In this document: one piece after another, positions 27,650 to 36,816 of the stretch | How positions within the stretch are numbered: the stretch's first letter is position 1 | Layout of the letters: every line of letters starts with the position of its first letter | Source of the DNA: an uncultured Pontibacter sp. | GTDB lineage: Bacteria > Bacteroidota > Bacteroidia > Cytophagales > Hymenobacteraceae | Direction of reading: 5' to 3' | DNA: 64,000 bases | NCBI RefSeq assembly: GCF_947499215.1 | Contig: NZ_CANMNI010000002.1 | Span: 1 to 64,000, forward strand | The notes under the pieces: model-generated | The model's input: only the letters and a program-made list of their open reading frames with translations | The model's database searches: none | Told to the model about the DNA's origin: nothing | Translations under genes and position numbers: made by a program

Positions 27650-28252
27650 TTAAATACTGAAGCCTATTGTCGCTGAGAAATTACGGAACCTGCCATCGGC
27701 GCTGTCGTCATTGAAAACAGTGTTGAGGCCATGATTGTACATCAGGTCCAACTCAATTAGGCGAAGCACCCTTATACCCACACCACCGTGCAAAGCGAAC
27801 TGGGCATTGCGGATGTTGCGTCGGCGCACATCGAGGTTGTTATCGCTCACCCCCACATTGTAGCCGAAGGATGGCCCGGCCATCACACGGAAAGGCGTAG
27901 AACTGCCTCTTCTACGGTTAATGTAATTCGATTCCCAACCTACTAGCACGGGCATTCTGAGATAGCGCAGACGCACCTCGTCACTTTCGCCGGAACGAGG
28001 CTGCACCGTGCGCTGTATCGTCATTTTGTTGCTCACAAAGTCCACACCCGGCTGCACATAAAAGTGGTTGCCAATGCGGGCAAAGGCCCCGAACTCAGTG
28101 CTCACACCTGATGATTGTTCTACCAAGCTTGGGTCGCTACTGAGGTTAGTGACATTAAGGCCAAACTTACCACCCAATTTAATCGGCGTATCCTGTGCTG
28201 ATAAGCTGAGTGTGGTAAAGAAAAGCAGAAAGAATAGTGTCGTTTTTTTCAT
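27650..28252 (-). CDS. Small outer-membrane beta-barrel protein (PorT-like family)
   Basis: A 200-residue protein with a signal peptide (MKKTTLFFLLFFTTLSLSAQ, 1-20) and alternating beta strands through to a C-terminal SATIGFSI. The order LGGKFGLNVTNL, VQPGVDFVSNKM, LRYLRMPVLVGWE is typical of the small outer-membrane beta-barrel family of Bacteroidota (PF13568-like). The frame can be extended to 28279, but the ATG at 28252 starts the signal peptide. The role is structural or unknown; similarity to T9SS PorT is at family level only and no T9SS role is claimed. Confidence 0.8.
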   Translation of the reverse strand: MKKTTLFFLLFFTTLSLSAQDTPIKLGGKFGLNVTNLSSDPSLVEQSSGVSTEFGAFARIGNHFYVQPGVDFVSNKMTIQRTVQPRSGESDEVRLRYLRMPVLVGWESNYINRRRGSSTPFRVMAGPSFGYNVGVSDNNLDVRRRNIRNAQFALHGGVGIRVLRLIELDLMYNHGLNTVFNDDSADGRFRNFSATIGFSI

Positions 28253-28428
28253 AGTCTTACATTGGTCGATTTTGTTCAAATTGTATTGCAGTTCGTTACC
28301 TTAATAGTTACAACACACAACATATTTAACTGATTTATAGACATATATGTTTAATACAAGCATATTTATCTAAAGCTATACCGCCATTTTATTCAGAAAC
28401 GTATTGACCTAAACACCATATCCCGCCT

Positions 28429-29025
28429 ATGAAAGCCACTGCCATACCACCTTCCATTACTGTCGGCCCCGACCTAACCCTCACCGAGGCTCAGGTTAGC
28501 GATGCGAATGCCCTCTATCAGCTCATTGATAGCGGTCGGCTATACCTGCGAGAGTGGCTGCCTTTTATCGACTTCAGCCATTCCGCCACCGACACCGAGC
28601 TATACCTGCGCACCGTTTCTGCACCCGGCAACTTGCAGGACAAGGTATACGTCATTCGCTATCAGCAGAAGGTGGCGGGCATCATCGGGTATAAGACCAT
28701 AGATCGCGTGAACAGCAAACTGGAGATAGGCTACTGGCTGGGCGAAGAGTTTCAGGGGAAAGCCATTATGGTACGCAGTTGCGAGGCGCTGATCAAGCAT
28801 GCTTTCGAGCATATGCGCATGAATCGCATCCAGATAAAAGTAGGCGTGGGCAACAGGAAGAGTAGCCGCATTCCGCAACGGGTGGGCTTTAAGCTAGAAG
28901 GTATACAACGGGACGGCGAATGGCTCCGAGGAAAATTTATCGATCTTGAGGTATACAGCTTACTGAAAAGAGAATGGCAGGAAAACCGATCTAGTTCTGA
29001 CCGCGACGGAAGCGGCCACTCTTGA
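28429..29025 (+). CDS. GNAT family N-acetyltransferase (RimJ/RimL-like)
   Basis: A 198-residue cytoplasmic enzyme with the RimJ/RimL layout: SRRLYLREWLPF-like opening (GRLYLREWLPFID), VAGIIGYKTID, LEIGYWLGEEFQGKAIM, and the late NRIQIKVGVGNRKSSRIPQRVGF carrying the acetyl-CoA-binding region. The related E. coli enzymes acetylate ribosomal-protein N-termini, but many paralogues act on small molecules, so the substrate is open. Its last 35 bp overlap the end of the convergent permease gene. Confidence 0.88.
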   Translation: MKATAIPPSITVGPDLTLTEAQVSDANALYQLIDSGRLYLREWLPFIDFSHSATDTELYLRTVSAPGNLQDKVYVIRYQQKVAGIIGYKTIDRVNSKLEIGYWLGEEFQGKAIMVRSCEALIKHAFEHMRMNRIQIKVGVGNRKSSRIPQRVGFKLEGIQRDGEWLRGKFIDLEVYSLLKREWQENRSSSDRDGSGHS

Positions 29026-30094
29026 TCTTCGGCTTTGGCTTAGGCTTTGCAGACGTCATGCCAGAACTTAGCAAGAGCGATACCGGCCGCAATTCTTCAT
29101 GTTTGTCGGCGATCAATTTTAGAATGGCCACAAAGGGCACAAACAGAATCATTCCAGAAGCACCCCATATAATTCCGCCCGCCACAATGGCCAGCAGGGT
29201 AAACAGCATGTTCACCTGCAGCCGGAAGCTCACGGCCAGCGGAAAAATCAGGTTCGCCTCCAGATACTGCACCACCGAAAACACAACGATCACCCCGATC
29301 GGGTACCACACTGAGTCGTAAGTGATCCAAGCCACGGCCATAGGCAAAATAGCCCCGATGGAAATGCCTACATATGGTATAAACGTGAGGATGGAGGCCA
29401 CTATGCCAAAGAAAACGGCATGCGGTATACCTAACAGCAGAAGCCCGACACTGTTGAGCAAGCCCACCACCGCGTACACGATGATCATTCCCTTGATGAA
29501 GTTGTAATATGTGGTGATCGTCTCATGCAGGATGCTGCGGATCTTGCTGTGCTCTGCCCGTGGGAACATTGAGAATAGCGCAGCCGCCAGCTGTTCGCGA
29601 TTGTATAGGATGAGTGCCGCATAGAGCGGGATCAGCAAAACCAGCACTATCGTGGTAACTGAAGCGTACAGCACGCCCTGCACTACGTTCAGCACAGAAG
29701 AGGCTGCATCGTTTACAAGTCCTTCTACCCAACTGCTCCGCTGCACGTCGTCTACACCCAGCTGATGTTCCAAGTACAGACTAAGTTGTTGCCAAGCCTG
29801 CAACAACTTTTGCTGCAGCGCTGGCCACTCCTGTCCGAAGGTGATCATCTGGCGAACCAATAGCCAGCTCAAAGCCCCCACCAGTAGAACTAGGATTAAC
29901 AGACACAGCAGAATCGCGCTCCAGCGCCTCCAGCCATGGCCCTCCATCCACTTTACGATGGGGTATAGTATAAAGCTGATCAGGAGGGAGAAGCTGAGCG
30001 GAATGAAAAGCGTGCGCCCAAAGTATAGCAAGGCCGCCACCAGCAAAATGTATTGCAGCAACTTTAGCCAGTTAACATTGGAGGTCCTTTCCAT
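28991..30094 (-). CDS. AI-2E family transporter
   Basis: A 367-residue integral inner-membrane protein of the AI-2E (PerM/TqsA) family. Hydrophobic helices appear at about 10-45, 60-85, 145-170, 205-290 and 300-345, with the loop between helices 3 and 4 carrying an amphipathic stretch. The motif-like GIPHAVFFGIVASILTFIPYVG lies at about 222-243. Characterised members export AI-2 or act as sodium/proton antiporters, so the solute cannot be fixed. The C-terminus is basic (KPKPKPKIKSGRFRRG). It converges on, and overlaps by 35 bp, the acetyltransferase gene. Confidence 0.88.
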   Translation of the reverse strand: MERTSNVNWLKLLQYILLVAALLYFGRTLFIPLSFSLLISFILYPIVKWMEGHGWRRWSAILLCLLILVLLVGALSWLLVRQMITFGQEWPALQQKLLQAWQQLSLYLEHQLGVDDVQRSSWVEGLVNDAASSVLNVVQGVLYASVTTIVLVLLIPLYAALILYNREQLAAALFSMFPRAEHSKIRSILHETITTYYNFIKGMIIVYAVVGLLNSVGLLLLGIPHAVFFGIVASILTFIPYVGISIGAILPMAVAWITYDSVWYPIGVIVVFSVVQYLEANLIFPLAVSFRLQVNMLFTLLAIVAGGIIWGASGMILFVPFVAILKLIADKHEELRPVSLLLSSGMTSAKPKPKPKIKSGRFRRGQN

Positions 30095-30206
30095 AATTTG
30101 CTATATTGGGTTGCTGTTTCCATACAAGTGTATGCAGAAGCAGCAATTACCTCAACAATATTCCCAAAAAAACATCAATTTCCTAATCGGATATACTGCT
30201 CTACCT

Positions 30207-31523
30207 ATGACACGCCAAAAGCTATTTGCTACTGCCTTTTCCCTCTTACTCGGTGCTTCCCTCTCGGCGCAGGACCTTTCTGCTATCAATCAACAGGAGG
30301 CCACCCGCATGCTGCAGACGCTAAGCCACGACGACATGCAGGGCCGTGCCGCCTTTTCGGCAGGTATAGAGAAAGCCGCTGATTTTATTGAGGCCGAATT
30401 CCATGCGGCAGGCCTCTTGCCGCTCAATGGCAACAGCTCGAGTCAGGTGCCCTCTTACCGCCAGACGTTCTATGTGCATCGCCTCACTCCTAGCCCGACA
30501 GAGGTAACCTTGGGCAAAAAGAAAATAGCGCCGGAGCACCTATTTGTGAACACGGCACATGAAGCGCTTAACTGGAAACAGAAAAACAAGATCAACATCA
30601 TCTCTATACCTGAAGGCGAGAACTTCCGGAACGCTTTTGTGAAGGCCAACTCGAATGAACAAGACGCGATCGTACTCATTCACCCGAGCCACGCCGAAGC
30701 GTTTAACTCCTACAGAGGCTACTTTGCGAGAGGCGGCGTAAAGAAAGAGGTAGGCTCCGGCACTAGCAAGGTATATGTGCTCACCGATCAGGCTGCTCCA
30801 AAGAAATACGAGGTGAAGTATACGAACCAGATAGAAAAGCTTGCGCTCTCCAACGTGGTAGGCATGATTGAAGGCAAGCGAAAAGATGAGTTTGTGGTCT
30901 TCTCCGGTCACTACGATCACATCGGTTTCCACCACGCCATGGACGGTGACAGCATTGCCAACGGCGCCGACGATGACGCCTCCGGCACCACAGCCATGAT
31001 GATGCTAGCCCGCTATTACAAAGAGCAGCCGCAACCGGAGCGCACCCTGATCTTCGCCGCTTTCACAGCCGAAGAGATTGGTGGCCACGGCTCCCGCTAC
31101 TTCTCTGAGCAACTCAACCCCGACCAGATTGTAGCCATGTTCAACATCGAGATGGTAGGAAAACCGTCTAAGTTCGGCCCGAACAGCGCCTATCTGACAG
31201 GTTACGAAAAGTCAGACCTAGGCAAGATGATGCAGAAGCGTCTAGAAGGTACCACCTACAGCATCCACCCTGACCCATACCCAGACCAGAACCTGTTCTA
31301 CCGCTCCGATAATGCCACTTTGGCTCGTCTGGGCGTTCCGGCACATACCATTTCGTCAGTGCAGATTGATCAGGACAAGACGTACCATACTGTGAAAGAT
31401 GAGTTTGAGCTGTTGGATATGCCGCACTTTACCAGCATGATCCGCGCTATCGCGCTAGCCGCGCAGGGGGTTGTTTCCGGTGAGGATACGCCGATGCGGG
31501 TTGATAAGGCGTTAGTGAGGTAG
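30207..31523 (+). CDS. Secreted M28-family peptidase
   Basis: A 438-residue exported peptidase. The frame is open from 29841, but ATG 30207 begins a clear signal peptide (MTRQKLFATAFSLLLGASLS, cleavage near AQD). Zinc and catalytic residues are complete: GHYDHIG, GADDDASG, TAEEIGG, NIEMVG, and the final histidine in KTYHTVKDEF. Residues about 100-230 form a PA-like insertion. Compared with the other M28 enzyme at 21437 it has the standard HYDH start rather than HLDSWD, so the two are distant paralogues. Substrate: peptides, exact preference unknown. Confidence 0.88.
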   Translation: MTRQKLFATAFSLLLGASLSAQDLSAINQQEATRMLQTLSHDDMQGRAAFSAGIEKAADFIEAEFHAAGLLPLNGNSSSQVPSYRQTFYVHRLTPSPTEVTLGKKKIAPEHLFVNTAHEALNWKQKNKINIISIPEGENFRNAFVKANSNEQDAIVLIHPSHAEAFNSYRGYFARGGVKKEVGSGTSKVYVLTDQAAPKKYEVKYTNQIEKLALSNVVGMIEGKRKDEFVVFSGHYDHIGFHHAMDGDSIANGADDDASGTTAMMMLARYYKEQPQPERTLIFAAFTAEEIGGHGSRYFSEQLNPDQIVAMFNIEMVGKPSKFGPNSAYLTGYEKSDLGKMMQKRLEGTTYSIHPDPYPDQNLFYRSDNATLARLGVPAHTISSVQIDQDKTYHTVKDEFELLDMPHFTSMIRAIALAAQGVVSGEDTPMRVDKALVR

Positions 31524-31897
31524 AAATTTGTTTTCGAATTAAATCTTTGTGAGCGAGTAGCTTTAGTTGATTCTAAGGCTACTCATTTTGTATTATAGTT
31601 TCGCCTGTGCGGCGGGCACTCACTTTTTTCCTTGATGAAAAAAGTAAGCAAAAAAATCAAGACGCTCCAAACTCGCTGAACGCTCGAACAGTGGAGCGTC
31701 GTTTTGGTGCACATGGCCAATGTGTCTTTTTCATTGCAAGCGTGCAAGTATGTCTTGCAATGCGTGCCAGTGATGTGTGACAGTTGCCATAACACTTATG
31801 ATTTCCACAGTTGTAGCGGCAGAAAAGTCCCCCTTTGAAGGGGGCAGGGGGATGTCAATCGTGCACAAGTCCCCTGTTTTGGGTAGGGTTCCTCAAC

Positions 31898-31935
31898 AAA
31901 GGTGAGATAAAAAAAGAAAGGTGAGATAAAAAAAG
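31898..31935. repeat. Exact 19-bp tandem duplication
   Basis: The 19-mer aaaggtgagataaaaaaag occurs at 31898-31916 and immediately again at 31917-31935. Confidence 0.9.
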
Positions 31936-31958
31936 CCCCACCTAAACAGACAGGGCTT
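31933..31958 (-). terminator. Terminator after ald
   Basis: On the minus strand aagccc (31958-31953) pairs with gggctt (31938-31933) around a 14-base loop and continues into T residues supplied by the A-run at 31928-31934. Confidence 0.7.
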
Positions 31959-31983
31959 CCATTTCTTACATTAGCTTTACCTT

Positions 31984-33216
31984 CTAATTCCGCACCGCAA
32001 TCATCAACCCCAGCTCCTTGTACCGCATCCCAAACTTCTTCGCGATCTGCGAATTCGTCAGACTGCCTTTGTAGATGTACACGCCGCTGCGGTAGTGCTC
32101 GTTCATAAACAGCACCTCGTTGATGCCCCCGAATTTAGAGATCTCCGTGAAAATTGGTGTGAAGATATTGCTGAGCGCCGTAGAAGCCGTACGCGGTACA
32201 CGCGAAGCGATGTTCGGCACGCAATAGTGGATGATGTCGTATTTGCGATAGATCGGGCGGCTATGCGAAGTAAGTTCTGATGTCTCAAAACAACCTCCTT
32301 GGTCGATGCACACGTCGATGATGATGGAACCCGGATTCATTTGGGCTACTACCCCCTCCTCTACCATACAGGCCATGCGTCCTTCTTCGGCTACTAAAGC
32401 ACCAATCACTACATCCGCATTTTTGAGCTCGTTGTACAGAATAGTCTTGTCCAGCGTAGAGGTAAATATCGGCTGACCGATGTTATGCTTCAGGCGGCGC
32501 AGCTTGTAGATGTGGTTATCAAACACCTTCACTTCAGCACCTAGTCCCAAGGCAGCGCGGGCTGCATATTCTGCCACAGTGCCGGCACCCATGATCACCA
32601 CTTTGGATGGCGCCACTCCGGTGATACCTCCCAGAATAACTCCTTTGCCATCGTTGCTACTACTCAAATACTCCGCCGCGATCAGCATAGAGGAACTGCC
32701 GGCGATCTCGCTCATGGCACGCACTACCGGCTTCGACTCCGACTTGTCACGGATCAGCTCAAAAGAAATGGCGTTTATCTTTTTGCGGAGAAGGGCGTTG
32801 ATATAGTCTGAGGTCAGGTTGCCGAAGTGCAGGGCAGAGATCAGCGTTTGTCCCGGGCGCAGGTACTCGATCTCATCATAGGTAGGCGGCGCTATTTTGA
32901 GCACGATGCCGGCTTCATATACCTCTTTGCAGGAGTAGACAATTCGGGCTCCGGCTTCGGAATAGTCGTTGTCGGAGTATTTGGACGGCCCGCCGGCTCC
33001 GGTTTCGACCCATATTTCGTGGCCTTGGTCGGTTAGCTGTTTTACGGCATCTGGGGTTAGGCCAATGCGGTTTTCTTGAAACGACGACTCTTTCGGAAGC
33101 CCGATAAACAGGCTCTTGTATCGTTCCTCCACAGCCAGCATAGACTCCTTTGGATAAAGAGCTTGGCTGGCCGCTATCTTTCCTAATTCAACGGCGAATC
33201 TCTCCGTCATGCTCAT
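31984..33216 (-). CDS. ald: Alanine dehydrogenase
   Basis: Catalyses NAD-dependent interconversion of L-alanine with pyruvate and ammonia. The 410-residue protein has the N-terminal catalytic domain signature (GLPKESSFQENRIGLTPDAV, then the glycine loop GAGG), and the Rossmann site VVIMGAGTVAEYAARAALGLG (about 208-228) followed by an aspartate (VFDNH). The family is usually about 370 residues; here a 35-residue N-terminal extension precedes the conserved part. The ATG overlaps the tsaE stop by four bases (ATGA), so it is translationally coupled to tsaE and porX upstream. A metabolic enzyme in an operon with a secretion regulator is notable but this order may be common in the phylum. Confidence 0.88.
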   Translation of the reverse strand: MSMTERFAVELGKIAASQALYPKESMLAVEERYKSLFIGLPKESSFQENRIGLTPDAVKQLTDQGHEIWVETGAGGPSKYSDNDYSEAGARIVYSCKEVYEAGIVLKIAPPTYDEIEYLRPGQTLISALHFGNLTSDYINALLRKKINAISFELIRDKSESKPVVRAMSEIAGSSSMLIAAEYLSSSNDGKGVILGGITGVAPSKVVIMGAGTVAEYAARAALGLGAEVKVFDNHIYKLRRLKHNIGQPIFTSTLDKTILYNELKNADVVIGALVAEEGRMACMVEEGVVAQMNPGSIIIDVCIDQGGCFETSELTSHSRPIYRKYDIIHYCVPNIASRVPRTASTALSNIFTPIFTEISKFGGINEVLFMNEHYRSGVYIYKGSLTNSQIAKKFGMRYKELGLMIAVRN

Positions 33217-33659
33217 ACGCGGTTTATGGTCATGGTGCGCTCCTCGCCTTCAGCGGCGGGCTGCAGCTTTACCAACAGGTAATGCTCCGGCAACAGGTTC
33301 GGGATCATGGACGGCCACTCGATCAGGCAGGTACGGCCAGAGTCGAAATACTCCAGCGCCCCGATGCCGAGCGCCTCACGCTCCTCATTAATCCTATAAA
33401 AGTCAAAATGGTAAATTAGGTTCCCATCAGCCCCTTCATACTCATTCACAAGGGCGAAGGTCGGGCTACTCACGTTCTCCTTCACGCCCATCTGGCGGCA
33501 GAGTTCTTTTATAAGCGTAGTTTTTCCGGCTCCCATCGGGCCCTCAAACAAAATAATAGGCTCCTCACGGACCTCCTCCAAAAGCACAGAAGCCGCCGCC
33601 GGCAGGTCAGCCAACGACGACATCTTGATACTTGTCTTCTCAACTCCTGTGTTATACAT
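33213..33659 (-). CDS. tsaE: tRNA threonylcarbamoyladenosine biosynthesis ATPase TsaE
   Basis: TsaE is the ATPase that works with TsaB, TsaC and TsaD to make t6A at position 37 of ANN-decoding tRNAs. This 148-residue protein has the P-loop GPMGAGKTT (40-48), the switch-like SSPTFALVNEY (about 63-73), the HFDFYRI segment and the final LIEWP. The start at 33659 overlaps the porX stop by eight bases; ATG at residue 13 is an alternative and would remove that overlap. Its stop overlaps the ald start. No other t6A gene is in the window. Confidence 0.93.
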   Translation of the reverse strand: MYNTGVEKTSIKMSSLADLPAAASVLLEEVREEPIILFEGPMGAGKTTLIKELCRQMGVKENVSSPTFALVNEYEGADGNLIYHFDFYRINEEREALGIGALEYFDSGRTCLIEWPSMIPNLLPEHYLLVKLQPAAEGEERTMTINRV

Positions 33660-35214
33660 TCTTAGGCGTCAGCGTGATAAATGGTATAATGCACTCCTCC
33701 AGCGACACCCCTCCGTGCTGGAAGGTGTCTTTGTAGTAGTTCACGTAGTAGTTATAGTTGTTCGGGTAAGCGAAGAAGTAGTCTTCGATCGCGAATACAA
33801 ACGTAGTGGAAACGTTGGCCTTTGGCAAGAAAAATCGTTCGGGCTTGCGCACCGTGAACACATCTTTGTCGGTGTAACCGAGGTTCTTACCGTGCTTATA
33901 CCTTAAGTTGGTGTTCGTTTGGCGGTCGCCGATGATCTTGAATGGGCGCTTCACCCGGATCGTGCCGTGGTCCGTCGTAATGATCATACGGGCTTTACGG
34001 TCGGCGATCAGCTTCAGCATCTCGAACAATGGCGAATGGATAAACCAAGAGCGCGTGATGGAGCGGTACGCAGATTCGTCCGGCGCCAGTTCGCGCACCA
34101 TGTTACTGTCCGTACGGGCATGCGAGAGCATATCCACGAAGTTGTACACGATCACATTCAGCTTGTTGTTGTCGAGGTTATTGAACTTGCTGTTCAAATC
34201 CTTGCCGGCAGCCGGGTTGGTGATCTTATGGTAGCTATGCTTGTCGGTGATGCGGTTTTGCTGCAGCTGAATTTCCAGAAAGTCCTGTTCGTGCAGGTTT
34301 TTTCCTTCTTCCTCATCATCGCTCACCCACAGGTTCGGGTATTTTTTGATGATCTCGGTCGGCATCATGCCCGAGAAGATCGCATTACGGGCATAGGCAG
34401 TGGTGGTAGGCAGGATCGAGTAGAACATCTCCTCCGTATCGACGGTGAAGTATTCGGAAATGAGCGGCTCGAGCACCTTCCATTGGTCGTAGCGCAGGTT
34501 GTCAATCAGCACGAAGTATACCGGCTTGTCCGACTCCTTCATCATCGGGATTACCCGCTCTCTGAATAACTGGTGCGACATCAGCGGCGTGTCGTCCGAG
34601 TCACCATTAATCCAGTCCTCATAGTTGTCCATGATAAACTTGGCAAAGTTGGAGTTAGCCTCGTCCTTCTGCATGTTGATCACGTCGGCCATACTCTTGT
34701 TCTCGGTCTCATCGATCTCGAGCTCCCAGTATACCAGTTTTTTATAGATGTCAGCCCACTCGCCCGGGCTCAGGCGCTCGCCAAAGGCCATACCCAACTG
34801 ACGGAAGTCGCGCTGGTAGCTCATGTTGGTTTTCTCTGACACCAGACGCTTGTTTTCCAGCGTCTTTTTCACAGAAAGTAAGATCTGGCTTGGGTTGAGG
34901 GGTTTGATCAGGTAGTCGGATATTTTAGAACCAATGGCCTCCTCCATGATGTGTTCCTCCTCACTCTTGGTGATCATGATCACGGGCATGGCCGGGCGGA
35001 TGGTCTTGATCTCGTTCAGCGTTTCCAGACCGCTGATGCCGGGCATGTTTTCGTCGAGGAACACCACATCGAAACCTTGCTCCTGCACCTTTTCGATAGC
35101 GTCGGCCCCACTGTTTACTGGGGTAATGTCGTAGCCTCTTTCTTCTAGGAAAAGAATGTGTGGCTTGAGTAGGTCGATTTCGTCATCGGCCCATAAAATC
35201 GTATATCTTTGCAT
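33652..35214 (-). CDS. porX: PorX-type response regulator with PglZ phosphatase domain
   Basis: A 520-residue cytoplasmic regulator. Residues 1-120 form a receiver domain with acidic pocket D10/D11, phosphoacceptor D54 (FLDENMPG), T82 and K104. A helical linker (about 125-205) leads to a PglZ/alkaline-phosphatase-like domain with LIDNLRYDQW, TTATAYARNAIFSG, VDMLSHAR and TTDHGTIRV. In Porphyromonas gingivalis PorX pairs with PorY and sigma factor SigP to control T9SS genes, and related PorX proteins hydrolyse cyclic oligonucleotides. It heads an overlapping operon with tsaE and ald. The SprB/SprF pair in the same window needs a T9SS, so a regulatory tie is plausible but inferred. Confidence 0.92.
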   Translation of the reverse strand: MQRYTILWADDEIDLLKPHILFLEERGYDITPVNSGADAIEKVQEQGFDVVFLDENMPGISGLETLNEIKTIRPAMPVIMITKSEEEHIMEEAIGSKISDYLIKPLNPSQILLSVKKTLENKRLVSEKTNMSYQRDFRQLGMAFGERLSPGEWADIYKKLVYWELEIDETENKSMADVINMQKDEANSNFAKFIMDNYEDWINGDSDDTPLMSHQLFRERVIPMMKESDKPVYFVLIDNLRYDQWKVLEPLISEYFTVDTEEMFYSILPTTTAYARNAIFSGMMPTEIIKKYPNLWVSDDEEEGKNLHEQDFLEIQLQQNRITDKHSYHKITNPAAGKDLNSKFNNLDNNKLNVIVYNFVDMLSHARTDSNMVRELAPDESAYRSITRSWFIHSPLFEMLKLIADRKARMIITTDHGTIRVKRPFKIIGDRQTNTNLRYKHGKNLGYTDKDVFTVRKPERFFLPKANVSTTFVFAIEDYFFAYPNNYNYYVNYYKDTFQHGGVSLEECIIPFITLTPKNV

Positions 35215-35442
35215 AGTTTTATTTGTTGCGCGCTGTTTCTAAATGGCTTCATTGTTAATTGCTTACAAAGCAATCAGATCAAAAGGGGTATAATTTGTTT
35301 ACTATACCTGAACCTGAAAGTTACCGAATATCGGAACGCAAACATAGGCGTACAGATTGCGGTTGATGCTTTGGGCTGATCTGGCTCTATTTAAGCAACC
35401 GATTAACGATTAGCAATTTAACAATTAAAAACCTCGGTTTTT

Positions 35443-36675
35443 GTGAATAAGAAAAAAATATTAAACGACCCTGTATACGGTTTCATCACGGTGCCGTCTG
35501 AATTACTGTTCGACATCATCGATCACCCTTACTTCCAGCGTCTGCGCCGGATCAAGCAGCTGGGACTGACCGAAATGGTATACCCGGGCGCCCTGCATAC
35601 CCGTTTTCACCACGCCTTGGGAGCCATGCACCTCATGAATCTGGCCCTGAACACACTGCGCGGCAAAAACAACGAGATATCCGACGCCGAGTTTGAGGCC
35701 TCTCTTATCGCCATTCTTCTGCACGACGTGGGCCACGGGCCTTTTTCGCATGCTTTGGAGACGGCCATTTTTCAGGAAGTTCACCACGAGCACCTCTCAC
35801 TGCACATCATGCACCTGCTCAACGAAGAGTTCGGTGGCAGATTGAGCCTCGCCATTAAAATCTTCACGGATACCTACGAGCGCCGCTTTTTTCACCAACT
35901 GGTATCAAGTCAGCTCGACGTGGACCGCCTCGATTACCTGAACCGCGACAGCTTTTATACTGGGGTATACGAGGGAAAGATCGGAGCCGACCGTCTCATC
36001 AAAATGCTGGACGTGGCCAACGACAAGCTGGTGGTGGAAGAAAAGGCCATTTACAGCATCGAGAACTTTCTGGTGAGCCGTCGCCTGATGTACTGGCAGG
36101 TATACCTGCACAAAACCGTGATCAGTGCCGAGCACATGGTGTTGCGCACCGTGCAGCGCGCCCGTGAACTTCTGCAGCAAGGTATAGACGTGCCGGCCAG
36201 CACCTGCCTCAAGTTCTTCCTGTCTTCCAACCTTACATTAGAAGACTTTCAAAGAGATAACAGCATCCTAGAGCGCTTCGTTTCATTGGACGACCACGAC
36301 GTATGGAGTGGCATAAAAGAATGGGCCGCCCACCCCGACCCTGTTATCTCCTATTTGTCCAAAAGCATCCTGAACCGAAAGCTGTTCAAGGTATACATCT
36401 CCAGCAAACCAATTGACGAAGAGATGATGCTGGGTATAAGCGAACTGGTGGAGGACCGCTTCGACGTAAACCCAGAAGATGTGAAATACCTGATGATCTC
36501 AGGCCGCATCAGCAACAATGCTTATCAGGCAGAGGGGCAGTCGATTGATGTGCTCACCAAAACCGGTTATGTGGTGAACGTGGCCGATGCCTCGGACCTA
36601 CCCAACATACAGGCACTAAGCAACAAAGTAGAGAAATACTTTGTTTGCTACCCGAAGGAGGTGGCGGCTTTATAG
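35443..36675 (+). CDS. HD-domain phosphohydrolase (dNTPase-like)
   Basis: A 410-residue cytoplasmic HD-superfamily protein resembling SAMHD1/dGTPase relatives. It opens with NDPVYGFITVP and the RLRRIKQLGLTEMVYPGALHTRF stretch, then has the metal-binding histidine of RFHHALG, the HD pair in LLHDVGHGPFSH, and the later aspartate in SSQLDVDRLDYL. The enzyme may hydrolyse dNTPs, though many bacterial members are uncharacterised. The start codon is GTG (35443), chosen because the conserved opening follows directly. The lpxD gene lies 141 bp further on with its own promoter, so the two need not be one operon. Confidence 0.88.
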   Translation: MNKKKILNDPVYGFITVPSELLFDIIDHPYFQRLRRIKQLGLTEMVYPGALHTRFHHALGAMHLMNLALNTLRGKNNEISDAEFEASLIAILLHDVGHGPFSHALETAIFQEVHHEHLSLHIMHLLNEEFGGRLSLAIKIFTDTYERRFFHQLVSSQLDVDRLDYLNRDSFYTGVYEGKIGADRLIKMLDVANDKLVVEEKAIYSIENFLVSRRLMYWQVYLHKTVISAEHMVLRTVQRARELLQQGIDVPASTCLKFFLSSNLTLEDFQRDNSILERFVSLDDHDVWSGIKEWAAHPDPVISYLSKSILNRKLFKVYISSKPIDEEMMLGISELVEDRFDVNPEDVKYLMISGRISNNAYQAEGQSIDVLTKTGYVVNVADASDLPNIQALSNKVEKYFVCYPKEVAAL

Positions 36676-36761
36676 AAAATGGATTTTAGGATTAGCACGG
36701 GATTTGCTTGTCCTCTCCGTAATCTGCGGCAGAATATGGCGGCACAGCGTAAACTTTTTGT

Positions 36762-36769
36762 TAAGTTTG
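36762..36769 (+). promoter_or_regulatory. Bacteroidota -7 element (TAAGTTTG) before lpxD
   Basis: TAAGTTTG is a full TAnnTTTG match 47 bp before the lpxD start. Confidence 0.55.
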
Positions 36770-36816
36770 CGCCCCCAATGGGTAGCACATTTTATTTTTT
36801 GCTCTAATTTTACAAG

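Larger units (their letters stand above)
31524..31983. other. Gene-free patch of hairpins and short repeats
   Basis: This 460-bp convergent region has no credible gene. It contains acttttttc/gaaaaaagt (31622-31645), gacgctcc/ggagcgtc (31661-31700), ccccctt/aaggggg (31829-31844) next to a second G-run, an exact 19-bp tandem duplication (31898-31935), and the ald terminator. The first and third of these resemble intergenic repeats I associate with Bacteroidota genomes, from memory and unchecked. Confidence 0.55.

Noticed and set aside
29841-30206. N-terminal extension of the M28 gene
   Set aside because: The extension overlaps the opposite-strand permease gene and would bury a clear signal peptide that starts at 30207.
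31583-31795. 70-residue minus-strand open frame
   Set aside because: It covers the hairpin/repeat patch, has no family resemblance and looks like a translation of a repeat.
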